A stretch of 64,000 bases of DNA, from the NCBI GenBank assembly GCA_037179515.1, contig JAXCGZ010015123.1, forward strand, positions 95,001-159,000. The letters are read 5' to 3'. The translations under genes were made by a program, and so were the position numbers. Under the pieces are notes generated by a model that worked only from the letters and a program-made list of their open reading frames with translations, was not told the DNA's origin and did no database searches. The number at the start of each line of letters is the position of its first letter. Position 1 is the first letter of the stretch. This DNA comes from Halocaridina rubra (Eukaryota; Arthropoda; Malacostraca; Decapoda; Atyidae). This document shows, one piece after another, positions 14,713 to 28,702 of this stretch.

Positions 14713-17700
14713 CATGAAAATGAGGCCATCTCTGTCCCTAAACCCCCCATCCAATGGTCGGGGAGGGGTGGTAGAGGATCTCCGGGGGATGTAGCAGGAG
14801 GAGGAGTGACTGTTAGGAGGCTAAAACAGAAAGTAAAGGAATTAGAGTCAATGGTTGTAAACCTTAATGATAAAATTCAGAATATGGATAGATATGAAAA
14901 AGAATGAAACACTCAGAGAGGATATAAGATGTTTGGAGGAAGCAAATAAAGCTTAAGGGCAAGAGGAAAATGATCTAGAAAAACAAATAATAAAGCAGGA
15001 AGGGGAAAAGAGTGAACTAGAAACCAGAATTTCTTAACAAGAATATAACAACAAAAAGCCTGAATGAATTAAATAGTTCACTGCTCTCTTCTGAGAGAGA
15101 CGAGATTGCAGCTTGGAATGTCCAGATTAAGGAAAACATTGAACAGTTCAGAAAAGAGTTCCAGGAGCTGAATATGGAAAATGATGCCATGAAAATTTTC
15201 TTTCCTGATGCACAAAGGGGAATGTTTAGGTAAAAGAAGCTGTGAAGGTGGTGGCACTGAAAGCAGGAGCCAAAATGGCAGGGAAAACTTGAAGAAAATA
15301 AAACTAGGACTGTAGACCTGATAACAAAGCTTGGAGTAGTTTGTGGTCCTGAGGATATTGTAAGCATTCACCATATAGGTAAATATTCTAGGGAGGGAAA
15401 GCAAAGACCAAAAAAAGCAACCTTTGAGAGAGGGGACACATGTAGAGAAATATTGTTGAGGAAAAAAAGTCTAAAAGACCTTCAAAAATTCAAAAAGTGT
15501 TTATTAGATGATACAGAAGGTTCAATGAGGAAAGAAATGAAGAAGGGAAGAAAAATTTTCATATCAGAGTTCTTCCAGATAAAAGGAGATAAAGAAGAAA
15601 ATTATAGAAGATCAGGGGATGGGGCCTCCTTACGATTGTTATACACAAATGCTGATGGATTAGCTGGTAAGGCAGTAGAATTAAAAGATAGGATTCACAA
15701 CAGCAAGGCAGATATGGTAGCAGTTACAGAGACTAAGTTGAGTGAGAACATGCACAGTGTCAGTTTTTCCTAAGGGCTTCATAATATTAAAGGTTGAAAG
15801 ATATGAGAGTACTGGTGGAGGGATAGCACTGCTCATAAGTGAAAGCTTTCAGGTTGAGAAAATAAACTTTGCTAGAGAAAGTGATTTCAAGGAATTTCTT
15901 GTTGCTCACATAAATACTGGGTCAGAGAACATTGTAATAACTTTTGTATATAACCCACCAAGGAACCAGCATTCACTAGAAATTTATGAGGAAAGTCATA
16001 TAGATACTATTGATGTCATAAACTCAGCTATTAACATTGCACGGGAGAAAAAAATGTAGGATTTTGATTATGGGAGATTTTGATCACAGAGAGATAGCTT
16101 GGATAAATCTTGACCCACACAGTGGTGAGGACTCACTGGGGGCAGGATTCCTTGATTGCGTACAAGGGAATATCCTATACCAACATGCACTGGAATCAAC
16201 GAGGGCCATGGTTGGGGATAAGCCATCACTACTTGATCTAGTATTCACAGATAACGTGTTGGATATTGAAAACTTGAGTATGAACCACCAATTGGAAAGA
16301 GTGACCACTGTTTGTTGTTGATGGAGTGTATCACTGAAGATGTACTGCATGAGAGTAGAGGCACTGAGGACACGAGGAGGAACTACCAGAAAGGAGGTTA
16401 CATCAAAATGAATGAACTTTTTGCATTTATTGACTGGAGGACCATATTTTACAACAAATATGTACAAGAAATGTATGACATCTGTGAGATTTATGGGAAG
16501 ATAGTAGATTGCTGCGTACCTGTCACCAGAGTAGGTGTAATTCATGCCAGAGACAAATGGTTTGATAGTGAGTGTAATAGAGCCAAGGAGTGGAGACACA
16601 AATGCTGGAAATGGTATAGTAGGAAAAAAAACACAAACACACTGCAGACCTATAAAATAGCAAGAAATGATTACCTAAGTAAAGAAAAGAGAGGCAGTGA
16701 GAGACTATGAAAGGGACATCACCAGGAAGGCTAAAGAAAATCCCTAACTTTTCCACAGATTTTTCAGAGGAAAACTGAAGGTAAAAGAACAGGTTTTAAA
16801 GCTTAAGGGAGCAGATGGGAGCATACTGACACGGATGAAGAGATCTGCGAAGAAATGAACAAGGAGTTCAGTCATTATTTACAAAAGAAAACACCCCACC
16901 CCCTCAGATTGCAGAGATAGAAGCGTATGCACCAATTTTATAGAACATCATCCTTTCAGCCACAGAGATATGCAAAGTGCAGATAGAGTTAGATGTCCAT
17001 AAAGCTACAGGCCCTGATGATATATCCCCTTATGTACTTAAAAATGAGCAAATTCAATATCAGCAGCATTAAGTATCATATTTAAAAAGTCGCTGGTGTC
17101 AGGGGAGATTCCAAGATACTGGAAGCAAGCAAACATAATACCTAACTTCAAAAGGGGATGGAGGGATACGGCTCTAAACTATAAACTTGTTTCCTTGACC
17201 AGAATAGTTGGAAAAGTTATGGAGAAACTACTAAGGAAACATATCTTTCTTTACTTGGAATCCTTCAAATTTTTGTCAGTGAGACAACAGGGCTTAAGAG
17301 AATGTATTTCAACAGTAAAAAACTTATTCTGATTTCGTGATGAGGTAGGCAGAATCTTACAGGAAAGAGAGGGCTGGGCAGATTGCATATTCCTAGACTT
17401 CCAGAAAGCATATGACACTGTCCCACATGGGAGACTTATTAAGAAGTTGCAAACAATGGCCAGAATAGGTGGAAATGTCTTGGAATGGATAAAAACTTAC
17501 TTAGAAGGAAGGGAACAGAGGGTTAGAGTAAGACACTCAGTGTCTGAATGGAGAAGAGTTAGTAGTGGAGTTCAACAGGGTTCAGTTTTAGGGCCACTTT
17601 TGTTCCTTGTATATGTAAATGACCTACCAGAGTCTGTAAATTCATTCATGAATATGTTTGCAGATGATACAAAGATTGTGAAGAAAGTAAAAAACGAAAA

Positions 17701-18515
17701 CAATGATAGAGAACTTCAGGAAGATCTAAATAGTCTGCATGAGTGGTCAGAAAAGTGCTTAATGAAATTCAATACTTCAAAATGTAAGGTAACGAGAATG
17801 GGTACAAGTGCAAGCTTGACTACTCGGTGGCTGGAGTACATCTTCAAGAGACAGAAAATGAGAGAGATCTATGAGTAAACATACTGGCAGATTTTTCTCC
17901 AGAAATATATATAAATGGCATAGTAAGGGCAGCATATGCCTTCTTATCAAATGTAAGGGTAGCCTTCAGGCACATGGACAAGGAAATGTTCAGAAATATT
18001 TATGCAACCTATGTCGGGCCAAAACTTGAATATGCAGCCCCCTTTTGGAATCCGCACTTGAAAAAGCACATAGCTAAGCTTGAAAAATTTCAAAGACATG
18101 CCACGAAACTGGTGCCAGAAATACGCAATCTCAGTTAAGATGAGAGGCTGAGGGAATTAGACTTACCACCACTCGAAGCTAAAAGATTGAGGGGGATATG
18201 GTGACAGTCTTTAAATTCATTCATGGTTCTGGTGGAGTGGATAGGGATCAATATTTTGATATGGCTGGCTCTAGAACTAAAGGTCATTGTTTGAAGCTTC
18301 GTAAGAAAACTTCTTTGCAGGATGTAAGAAATACTTTTTCAGTGTAAGAGTAGTTGATAATTGGAATTCGCTAAGAGAGGAGGTAGTTAATGCTATCGCA
18401 ATCCATAGTTTTAAGGACAGGTTGATAAGTATCACTAAGTACAAAATGGAACCGATGAGGAGACGGGAAGATACGAGCTTTGGGCTGTTTCCCGTAACCA
18501 CAATTAGGTAATCGC
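14713..18515 (+). mobile_element. LINE family B, near full-length but broken copy B1
   Basis: About 3.8 kb, plus strand, with many frameshifts and stops. In order: a Lys/Glu-rich coiled-coil region (about 14800-15230, e.g. RRLKQKVKELESMVVNLNDK); a basic linker (15450-15620); an APE endonuclease (LLYTNADGLAGKAVELKDRI and VAVTETKLSE at 15632-15760, FVYNPPRNQHS ~15950, MGDFDHREI ~16070); a reverse transcriptase (DDISPYVL ~17010, IPRYWKQANIIP ~17105, LDFQKAYDTVPHGRL ~17395-17440, SSGVQQGSVLGPLLFLVYVND ~17560-17620, FADDTKIV ~17660); and the C-terminal domain (YVGPKLEYAAPFWNPH ~18010). The 3'UTR ends 'ctttgggctgtttcccgtaa', 'ccacaattaggtaatcgcac'. There is no RNase H. A close relative at 60.7 kb still reads through the C-terminal domain. 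Confidence 0.85.
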
Positions 18516-18519
18516 ACGA

Positions 18520-18674
<155 letters not shown>

Positions 18675-18676
<2 letters not shown>

Positions 18677-19188
18677 CATCCATACTACACATGCAAGTAT
18701 ATGCGCATTGGCATATCGATCTGCAATGCTTTAATATTTTCAAGATTTATGATACTCTGTTAGCATTTGAACTTCAGGAGAAATTCTCATTACGAATTCT
18801 GTCTTCTGAAGGAAAAAAAAAAAGTTATTATGAGAGGTCTGCTAAGCTGAGCGGTAACTAAACTAATTACATACATAAATAAATAAACCTATTTTAAAGG
18901 ACATTGAACTAACTGCATCAACGCTACATATTGTTCGAGTGCGTGTTCAGTTGTACTCCGGTATGCGATTCACCGATGATTATATATTCTACAGCTGGCA
19001 ATAGCAAAATGCCCCTTTTATTCGTATTTTACCAAATTCACTTCACATCTTTTTATGTTGTAAATAGTCACATAGCTTCAACATACACATGCGTGTATAT
19101 ATATTTAACATTTCCAATTATATCGTGAAAACAAACTTACTCTCTCACTGAGTCTATTTTGCTACTTAGCATACTGTCAGTATCTTTA
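18675..19188. other. Intergenic sequence without recognisable features
   Basis: Nothing recognisable on either strand. Confidence 0.5.
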
Positions 19189-19205
19189 TTATTATTATTA
19201 TTATA

Positions 19206-19252
<47 letters not shown>

Positions 19253-19267
19253 CATTATTATTATAGT
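19189..19267. repeat. (TTA)n microsatellite, imperfect
   Basis: About 25 TTA units with three single-base changes. Confidence 0.95.
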
Positions 19268-21712
19268 AATAAACGTTGAAAAGGAAAAATTAGAAATGTC
19301 CTAGTGCTATTACAGGCGAAAAAATCATTAAGAGAAAAAAATAAACTTGCCGAATTAATTTATAATTCGGATATTGGAGTAAAATTTCCATAAATATAAG
19401 AATTTCTTGTGTAGTATGGAGTATTGTAAAAGTAAATGTCCAAATAATGTTCCATTTTTATCATCAGTATGCGCAAATGCACGATTCTTCTGAGCCGTTG
19501 CTAATAACGATGGTTTAAGTTTCGCGATATCGAGTAACTCAAACACATTCCGATCTTGAATTCATATTTCGAGTTCTATTAAAATGGTTCAAAGTTACAG
19601 TAACATAACTCACAATAGTAAAATGCCTTTATTCATCCTACCCGCATCAATATTATCCAAGATAAATAATGTTTATCGCAATTGATTATGAAAGAACGAT
19701 GGCATTAGAAAAGTTTCCATTTCAAACTTTACCTTTTAGACATTCCATTCAACGGGTCTCTATGAGTCACACATCCACCACGATGCAGATGTATGATAAC
19801 CTCTCTTAAATATTACCCACCAATCTCGCATTGTGTCATGTTCTCGTCGAATATTTCGATACCGGAGCTCTGGAAATAATAGCTATCGTTGTTTTACAGT
19901 AGTTTATTTTATCATAAAGCTATTTTAATTAAATCAGATAGATAACCCCTTTCCCGCCTAGTCAATGGATAGGTTGCATAGCAATCTTACCAATAATGAG
20001 GATAGGGAAGAAATCGGCTCACTCTCTGAAGAGTGGATATAATTACTATTTAATGAATGAAGTATTAATTATTTCCCTCTCCATAATAAGAACCTGGCGA
20101 GTGTTTACCAGACCTCTTGATAGTTAAATAATTATATACGATACACCGAATCAGGAGAAGTTGGTAAAACTGTCAGTATTGACTGTTGTCATGGAAACCG
20201 CGTGCTTTACGTCATCGAAGATTTTCCTTAAACGAAAGAGCGTCCGCGCCGGAAACTAGTACTTTGAATAAGTCAAGATCGAAATATAATTATACATCGA
20301 TATAGCGTACAATGACGACCCATTTTGAATAATCTACAATTAAAAGCTATTACACGTTGCTAAAATTTGATGCCTGTAAAGGATATATGCTTTGACTTTT
20401 AAAACAAAATCGATTGCCTTTCCATGCTCGGGAAGCCTGTTATTGTTTTCTTTTCTAGGGAGTTAATCTGTGGAATTTAAATAGCCCTTTCCTTACATGT
20501 AGGTTAACTGAGAAGAAAATCCTCTCTAGTAGTTTTTGCTCTTTTGGAGCGCTCTGTGATTGGTAAGACAATATCCTGTAAGTTAAGGAAGTCATTCAAA
20601 GTACATTATTTTTACAAAACCTACGTTGTAACATATTACATTTCCCTTCCTACTGACATTATTTAGTCGAGTAAAACAAGTTTTTTTTTCATATTTTATA
20701 TTTTTCACTTTTGCCCAGTACAGTACAGTTAAATATATTTAGGTGTACAGCATAAGGATTGCCGAGTTATTTCTGTAGGAACGTTCTTCGTGATGTTATC
20801 ACTGGCTTCTTCTGTTCATACCTGCTTCCTTCCGGAAGTGCCGCTCACGGAACGCAGGCGTAGTGAGGTAAAATCGTAGCTTGTATGGAGTAGTTTTCCT
20901 GAGACGGGATCTCATATAACAGCGGAGTTTTACCTCCAAAAATTTAAATATTATACTATTGCCTCTGCCAATCATCATGTGCAGATCTCAGTAATATAAA
21001 GATGACGTATCAAATCATGATATACGGCGACAAATATGGTTGTATTTATTAGAAGACCTATGCATAGCAAACATTGTTTCCAGCTATGTCTACTCCCACT
21101 TTAATACTATTTAACTTTACTTGGTCATATATTATTTAAAAGCGAGATCACTGACATAAAAGTAATAAAATCTGGGTGCGATCCACAGATATTGCATAAT
21201 AAAGATCAGAGGAAAGTCGAGTGTGTAGAGAGATCTTTTACTCACCCCGCCTGGCAGACACCAGCATTGCCGGCAACATTGAAAAAGAAGTTAATTTTGA
21301 AGAAAAAAATGGAATTCTATAAGATAATTTTGACATTACTTGAAAATACGTTTTGATTATGGTTGATGGTCAGCGGTAATGAAAGAAGAAGAGTGGTATA
21401 GATGATATTATTATTATTGTGATATTACGGAAATCATTTATCAGTAACCATAGATGATAATAGCCCACCACAATTTGCAAGATTAAAAATTTTCATTTTC
21501 CATTAAGTGAATTACGGAAGGAACTTGAAAAAAAAAATTCAATGTCATCTAAGTTCTGAACACAAAATTAAATATCCAACAATCCTGTACAGTACACGGA
21601 CCATATCAAATAGATGAGACTATGATAATGATACAAAAATTATGAAGATCATCATGCACTGTTTTTCATTTTTAATTACACTGGACTTGTTCCAAAGTCG
21701 TTTTTAATCCCT
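19268..21712. other. Unique-looking intergenic sequence
   Basis: About 2.4 kb with few repeats and slightly less AT-rich than its surroundings near 20200-20300 and 20820-20900. No ORF over about 60 codons carries a recognisable domain. It could hold non-coding or regulatory sequence, but nothing specific is visible. Confidence 0.4.
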
Positions 21713-23540
21713 TAGAGAGACTATGAAAGGAATATCACCAGGAAGGCTAAAGAAAATCCCCAACTTTTCCACAGATTTATCAGAGGAAAACTGAAGGTAA
21801 AAGAACAGGTTTTATAGCTAAAGAGAGCGGATGGAAGCATCACTGAGACAGATGAAGAGATCTGTGAATACTTGAACAAGAAGTTTCAGTCAGTATTTAC
21901 AACAGAAAACATCTCACCCCCTCAAATTGCAAAAATAGGAGCTCATGGGCCGGTATAAAAGAACTTCATCTTTTCAGCCACAGAGGTATGCAAAGTGCTG
22001 ATGGAGTTGGATGCCCATAAAGCTATAGTTCCCAATGATATATCCCCTTATGTACTTAAGAAATGCGCTAAATCAATATCAGCGGCACTAAGTATCATAT
22101 TTGAAAAGTCACTGGAGTCAGGGGATATTCCAAGATGCTGGAAACAAGCAAACATGGTGCCCATCTTCAAAAAGGGAAGAAGGAATATGGTTCTAAACTA
22201 TAGACCTGTTTCCTTGACCAGCATAGTGCACAAAGTTATGAAGAAACTTCTAAAGAAACATATCTCTCTTCACTTGGAATCCTTCAACTTTTTGCCAGTG
22301 AGACAACATGGCTTCATAGAAGGTAGATCAACAGTAACAAACTTATTAGAATTTTATGATGAAGTAAGCAGAATCTTACAGGAAAGAGAGGGCTGGGCAG
22401 ATTGCATATTCCTGGACTTCCAGAAAGCATTTGACACTGTCCCACAAGGGAGACTTATTAAGAAGCTGTAAGAAATGGCTAGAATAGGTGGAAATGTTTT
22501 GGAATGGATAAAAACTTACTTAGAAGGAAGGGAACAGAGGGTTAGAGTAAGACACTCAGTGTCTGAATGGAGAAGAGTTGGTAGTGGAGTTCCACAGGGT
22601 TCAGTTTTAGGGCCACTTTTGTTCCTTGTATATGTAAATGACCTACCAGAGTCTGTAAATTCATTCATGAATATGTTTGCAGATGATGCAAAGATTGTGA
22701 AGAAAGTAAAAAACGAGAACAATGGTAGAGAACTTCAGGAGGATCTAAATAATCTGCATGAGTGGTCAGAAAAGTGGCTAATGAAATTCAATACTTCAAA
22801 ATGTAAGGTAATGAGAATGGGTACAAGTGCAAGAAGGCCCAAGCTTGACTACTCGGTGGCAGGAGAAGAACTTCAAGAGATAGAGAATGAAAGATATAGG
22901 AGCAAACATACTGGCCGACTTGTCTCCAGAAATGCCTATAAATAGCATAGTAAGGGCAGCATATGGTTCTTAGCAAATGTAAGGGAAGCCTTCAGGCACA
23001 TTGACAAGGAAATATTCAGAAATATTTATAAAACCCATGTGAGGCCAAAGCTTGAATATGCAACCCCCTTTTGGAATCCGCACTTGAAAAAGCACGTACT
23101 TAAGCTGGAAAAATTTAAGACATGCCACGAAACTGGTGCCAGAAATACGCAATCTCAGTTATGATGAGAGGCTGAGGGAATTAAACTTACCATCACTCGA
23201 AGCTAGAAGAATGAGGGGGTTATGGTGATGGTTTTTAAATTCCTCGATGATTATGACAGAGTGGATAGGTTTCGATATTTCGATATGGCTGGCTCTAGAA
23301 CTAGAGATCATAGTTTGAGGCTTCGCAAAAAACCTCTTTGCAGGATGTAAGTACTTTTTTAGTGTAAGAGAAGTTGATAACTGGAAATTACTAAGCGAGG
23401 AGTTAGTTAATGCTAACTCAATCCATAATTTTAAGGGCAAGTATGATAAGTATCACTAAGTACAAAATTGAAACGACCAGGAGACGGGAAGTTACGAGCT
23501 TGGGGCTCTTTTCAATAAACACAATTAGGTAATTACAATT
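21713..23540 (+). mobile_element. LINE family B, 5'-truncated copy B2
   Basis: Begins at 'gagagactatgaaagg', which aligns with 16697 in copy B1, so the endonuclease is missing. The reverse transcriptase reads in two long pieces. The first, 21995-22471, has IPRCWKQANMVPIFKKG, NYRPVSLTSI and LDFQKAFDTVPQGRL. A single stop (TAA at 22469) is followed by the second, 22475-22945, with GSGVPQGSVLGPLLFLVYVND and FADDAKIVKK, in which the residue after FADD is Ala where copy B1 has Thr. The C-terminal domain (22950-23450) is frameshifted. The 3' end carries a local duplication of aattaggtaattac at 23523-23551. Confidence 0.85.
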
Positions 23541-23581
23541 AGGTAATTACCACTCCCCCGAATGCCTTCGTAATCGCCTTC

Positions 23582-23781
<200 letters not shown>

Positions 23782-24027
23782 TTTGGCGTTCCTTTGGGTC
23801 AAAAATGAAATCAGTTTCAAAAGAAAAATTATAACTTATAGACTTTCACTCGGTTTGAATCACTATAAATTAAGGCAAAACTAATATGCTATGATGAAAA
23901 TAAATAAAATATAGATAATAAATAAGTTATAAAGAAATTCCACTGCATGTCTATACGTAGAAGTGATATTATAGGAAAATCTTTCTAGTTAGGAGATTAA
24001 GGGAAGTCGCAGATTGCTCTGCCGGAC

Positions 24028-24248
24028 TTAAGGGGGGTTTACACGGTCAAACGGTTCGTCGAACGCGGTTCGACAGACAAGTGTTTGAAGTGATGTTCGA
24101 AGGTGTGAACGGGGTATTTGGTTGTTGAACACGTTCGACAATCGTGTTCGACAACCAAATACCCCGTTCACACGTTCGAACATCACTTAAAACACTTGTC
24201 TGTCGAACCGCGTTCGACGAACCGTTTGACCGTGTAAACCCCCCTTTA
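24028..24248. mobile_element. 215-bp foldback MITE flanked by TTA (PIF/Harbinger-like)
   Basis: Positions 24031-24245 are almost a perfect palindrome: two arms of about 103 bp with roughly three mismatches and a small centre near 24135. Each end begins AGGGGGGTTTACACGG and is flanked by the trinucleotide TTA (24028-24030 and 24246-24248). A 3-bp TTA/TWA duplication with G-rich termini is typical of PIF/Harbinger-derived MITEs. It has no coding capacity. The superfamily is inferred from the ends and the duplication alone. Confidence 0.8.
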
Positions 24249-24368
24249 GGTATATAAACAATCCTCTTTACCTCTTGTTGATATCGTATGAAGCCGTAAT
24301 AATGAAGAGTGTGCTCTATAATACATAGAAGCATCACTCGGCATATAATAGTACTTATCAAATAAACG

Positions 24369-24470
<102 letters not shown>

Positions 24471-24769
24471 CGTGAATATTCCCTCTGGACTATAACAATA
24501 ATTCTTTAGCTTTACGTGTTAGGTAAGTGTAACTTGTATTTTTTTCGCAGTTTAATAACGGATCCTTATCTCTGTTTGTCTGTCTGGATACAGAATACAA
24601 TCTACTGCAGAAAATACTTGAGTGAGAGGTCAAAAATAAAAAATAAAAATAAAAAAATCAGCTTTATGAAATGGCAAGAAATGATCAATAAACAACAAAG
24701 TAAAGATTGTTCTTGAACAAAACAAGAGAAACCACTCCCTGATCATACAGTATCTCATAATGAGAAAGG

Positions 24770-25040
24770 AGTAGACCTTCTTCTTCGTCTACATCTTTTC
24801 CCACTTTTATGTGGGGTCGATGTTTCTGGCCAGTTTTCTCTATTTGTTTCTGTCCCATACCTCATCACCCAACAAACTTTTAGACCACATGTCGTCATTG
24901 AAATGAATAGACCCATTGAAAGGAGTAGACCCATAGACTTTACCTTGGGCCAGAAACCGTGACAGAATCGAAAAGCCGTTTTCAATAGAGCAAAAATATA
25001 ACACCACGAATATATTTTCTTCTTATAAAATTGGCATTTG
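24770..25040. repeat. Probable transposon-derived sequence ('cccacttttatgtggggtcg' motif)
   Basis: Contains 'ctacatcttttcccactttt-atgtggggtcg', which includes the small palindrome ccacTTTTatgtgg, followed by a direct duplicate of 'agtagaccc-at' phrases near 24920. It adjoins SINE C copy C1. I could not assign a family. Confidence 0.3.
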
Positions 25041-25054
25041 TTTGAAAAATAAGA

Positions 25055-25203
25055 CATAAGATCGAGGGTTCGCGCCCCGTCACGGACTGAGGTTAGTAAG
25101 GGCCTACACTCAGGGTAACGATTACACATGCCAAAACAAGTCCTTCGCAAGAAGGCATCCGTCCTAGCCCTTAGTAGAAATGGGAGTTTGAGACGTAAAA
25201 CCG
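25055..25203 (+). mobile_element. tRNA-derived SINE C, copy C1 (head-truncated)
   Basis: Plus-strand copy that starts at the B-box-like segment 'gagggttcgcgccccg' and continues through 'cactcagggtaacgattaca', 'caagtccttcgcaagaaggc', 'cctagcccttagtagaaa' to 'gacgtaaaacc'. It matches the reverse complement of copies at 25767-25958 and 32375-32570. Confidence 0.75.
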
Positions 25204-25252
25204 AATTATTGCATAAAGGTACTGAATACTAATCAAAGTCAGACTGTGTTTG

Positions 25253-25253
25253 T

Positions 25254-25341
<88 letters not shown>
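25253..25341. repeat. (GA)n microsatellite
   Basis: About 44 GA units with one interruption. Confidence 0.97.
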
Positions 25342-25347
<6 letters not shown>

Positions 25348-25766
25348 CGCTAAAACCAAGAGGCTGCCGCAGAGCGTAAGGTCATCATCCCTTCGGATTT
25401 TGCATATAACCGTAATAATGATCAATATCTCACTGTAATAAAAAAAAAAATCACATATATAAGGTGTTTCTAAAGATTAAAGTTGTCATGATAATTAACT
25501 TGAGTTGTACGTTAAAGTTGCGAAAAAAAAAAATTGAAAAGCAACTTGGCATTACTTCATGTCTAGATAATGCTCTCTGCATCTGCTCAAAAGATCTCAA
25601 AAACTAAAGAGCAAATATATTACTATAATACTATAATATGGTTATACCATATTATAATATTCATACGTATGCGTACCACGAGCAGATATTGAAATAACAA
25701 ACACTCGCTTCATACGCTGACCCTTCTCCCCTCCAGGATACAAGTCTAATTCTATTATAACTTGTT

Positions 25767-25958
25767 CCGGTTTTACGTCACGGACTCCCTTTTCTACCAA
25801 GGGCTAGGACCGTTGCCTTTTTGCGAAGGACTTGCTTTGGCAGATGTAATCCTTACCCTGAGTGCATGCCCTTGCTAACCCCAGACCGTGACGGGGTGCG
25901 AACCCTCGACCTGACGCCTCAGAGTCGCGGACGCTACCGTTTGAGCCACGGTGACTAC
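25767..25958 (-). mobile_element. tRNA-derived SINE C, copy C2
   Basis: On the minus strand the head shows an A-box-like GTGGCTCAAACGGTAGCG (near 25950) and a B-box-like GGGTTCGCACCCC (near 25895). A body of about 130 bp follows and ends 'ccgtgacgtaaaaccgg'. The head resembles a tRNA, but the stems are imperfect, so this is a SINE and not a gene. Confidence 0.8.
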
Positions 25959-26354
25959 TGGCATAGCAAAATGAAAAATCGAGTTCGGGTCCGTCTCCCT
26001 CAGTAGTGAAAGAATTAGATTTCCACTTTAGCGATGTTAGAGGATGTTAGAGGATGCTAAAAGGCCAGAGTCCTATCTGTCGTCGCCTAGACAAAGCTAA
26101 CCCAATAGGTATGTCGAAAGTATTAATCAAAATGACAAAACTGTGATAACACCAAATGACCACGAATCCATATCGAAAACTAGCATCATGTTCTCTTATG
26201 AAGGCTCTGTTGCACCTCTAAATATAAATAAATGAATATAATTAAACACTAGTAATCAATCTTGTGTGAATACTTATACAGTAAGGCAGATATAAAACAT
26301 GATATTCTTTTTTAACTTATTTGGTAAAGAGAGAAATGAAAGTAATTTTCAACG

Positions 26355-26887
<533 letters not shown>

Positions 26888-27116
26888 CTGCCATCATCGT
26901 TAAGTAGGCTGCTAAAAATCGAAATATGTAAGAGAGTCAACTGGAAATGGAACAGGAAAAAGATCCCCCCCCCCTCCACACTCATTAACATCACAGTATA
27001 ATTTAAAAGGTATTTACGAAAGATGTTTATTCTCTGAGGGAAGATGAATGGATGGGTAGACCCAAACCTTACACGACTGTGGAGAATTTCTTTAAAAAAA
27101 AAATAATAATAATAGT

Positions 27117-27119
<3 letters not shown>

Positions 27120-27196
<77 letters not shown>
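27120..27196. repeat. (TA)n microsatellite
   Basis: About 38 TA units preceded by a short AAT run. Confidence 0.97.
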
Positions 27197-27199
<3 letters not shown>

Positions 27200-27452
27200 A
27201 AAGATAGGTGAAATCTGGTACTACAGGAACGACTGAGAAGGCGAAGAGGAGAGAAGGTGATGAGTGAAAATGCAAGAGAACAGTAAAGAGATTTATTTAT
27301 TAATTCTATATATAATAGTTTGACTGTGTATCTATTTCATATCTGAAATATTTATCCTTTCTTGAGTTCTACAACTTTCTCTGAATTTATCAAATATGAT
27401 TCCGTGTTCCTAACTGACATTCTTGGAAAAATATAATTAGATAAATAGATAA

Positions 27453-27454
<2 letters not shown>

Positions 27455-27520
<66 letters not shown>
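27455..27520. repeat. (AAT)n microsatellite
   Basis: About 22 AAT units. Confidence 0.97.
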
Positions 27521-27522
<2 letters not shown>

Positions 27523-27688
27523 GTTAATAATGTGATAAGTAAAAGCTTCACCGTTTTACTGTTAAAATATCAACAAGAAAAAAGCCTAATATTGCTTTGT
27601 TATAATTGCTACATAATAAGTATTTAAATACAGTAGAGAGTAATAAGTTGCAGTCTTCGTATTATATATTGCTCGGTCAGCTGCCAAC

Positions 27689-27949
<261 letters not shown>

Positions 27950-27953
<4 letters not shown>

Positions 27954-27972
27954 GGGGGGGGGGGGGGGGGGG

Positions 27973-28024
<52 letters not shown>

Positions 28025-28085
28025 TTACCTAATTGTTATTACAGAAAGAGCCCTATGCTCTTCACTCCCCGTCTCCTGGCATGCC
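27950..28085 (-). mobile_element. LINE family B, 3'-terminal remnant B5 with G and TG tracts
   Basis: A G run of about 25 and a (TG)n run of about 47 bp lead into 'gattacctaattg', 'agagccctatgctctt' and 'ccccgtctcctgg'. This is the reverse complement of the family B terminus (caggagacggg ... gggctcttt ... caattaggtaatc). On the minus strand the element therefore runs into (CA)n, then C, then (TA)n. Confidence 0.75.
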
Positions 28086-28479
28086 AGAGAACCCCAGGGC
28101 CCCTGGAAAATTAGAAAATGTTAGTAATATATGCATAATAATGTCTATGAATAATGTATATAACATTGGTTACTGCCTATGAAAAATTAAAATTCACTGA
28201 AATGAGATAAGATAGTCGGTGAAATGACCAATTGTCATATTGTGTATTATTATTAGGATTGTCAATATTATTGTCATTTTCATTGTCATTATTGCTTGCT
28301 CTGAAGAACAAATATTTTTTTTTTTTATCTAGTTGTGGGGTGGGCTTGTTAGGTTGCTAACAAGCTCCATTTGATGTAATTGCCTTTTATGTCGATAATT
28401 TTTTTGAATTTGAATCTGAATTTGGTCGATTTCATTTTCATAATGATACTTATTATGTTAGTCCTTACAACTGTGTGTG

Positions 28480-28488
<9 letters not shown>
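28086..28488. other. Intergenic sequence without recognisable features
   Basis: Nothing recognisable beyond short AT-rich runs. Confidence 0.45.

Positions 28489-28547
<59 letters not shown>
28489..28547. repeat. (TA)n microsatellite
   Basis: About 29 TA units after a short (TG)n stretch. Confidence 0.96.
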
Positions 28548-28554
<7 letters not shown>

Positions 28555-28702
28555 AAAGCATAAATATATTATAAGGTCAGAAAACTTACTATAGTGTTAT
28601 TGCCTATTTTGTGTAGAGGACTAGAATTACAGAAGCTTTTCCATATTATTTCATGATGCATACATAATTGGCGTAATAGTATGATAAAGAACTTTAGCAG
28701 AA

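Noticed and set aside
19268..21712. Possible hidden gene in the quiet 2.4-kb stretch
   Set aside because: No open frame with a recognisable domain, and no exon chain with consistent phases could be built.
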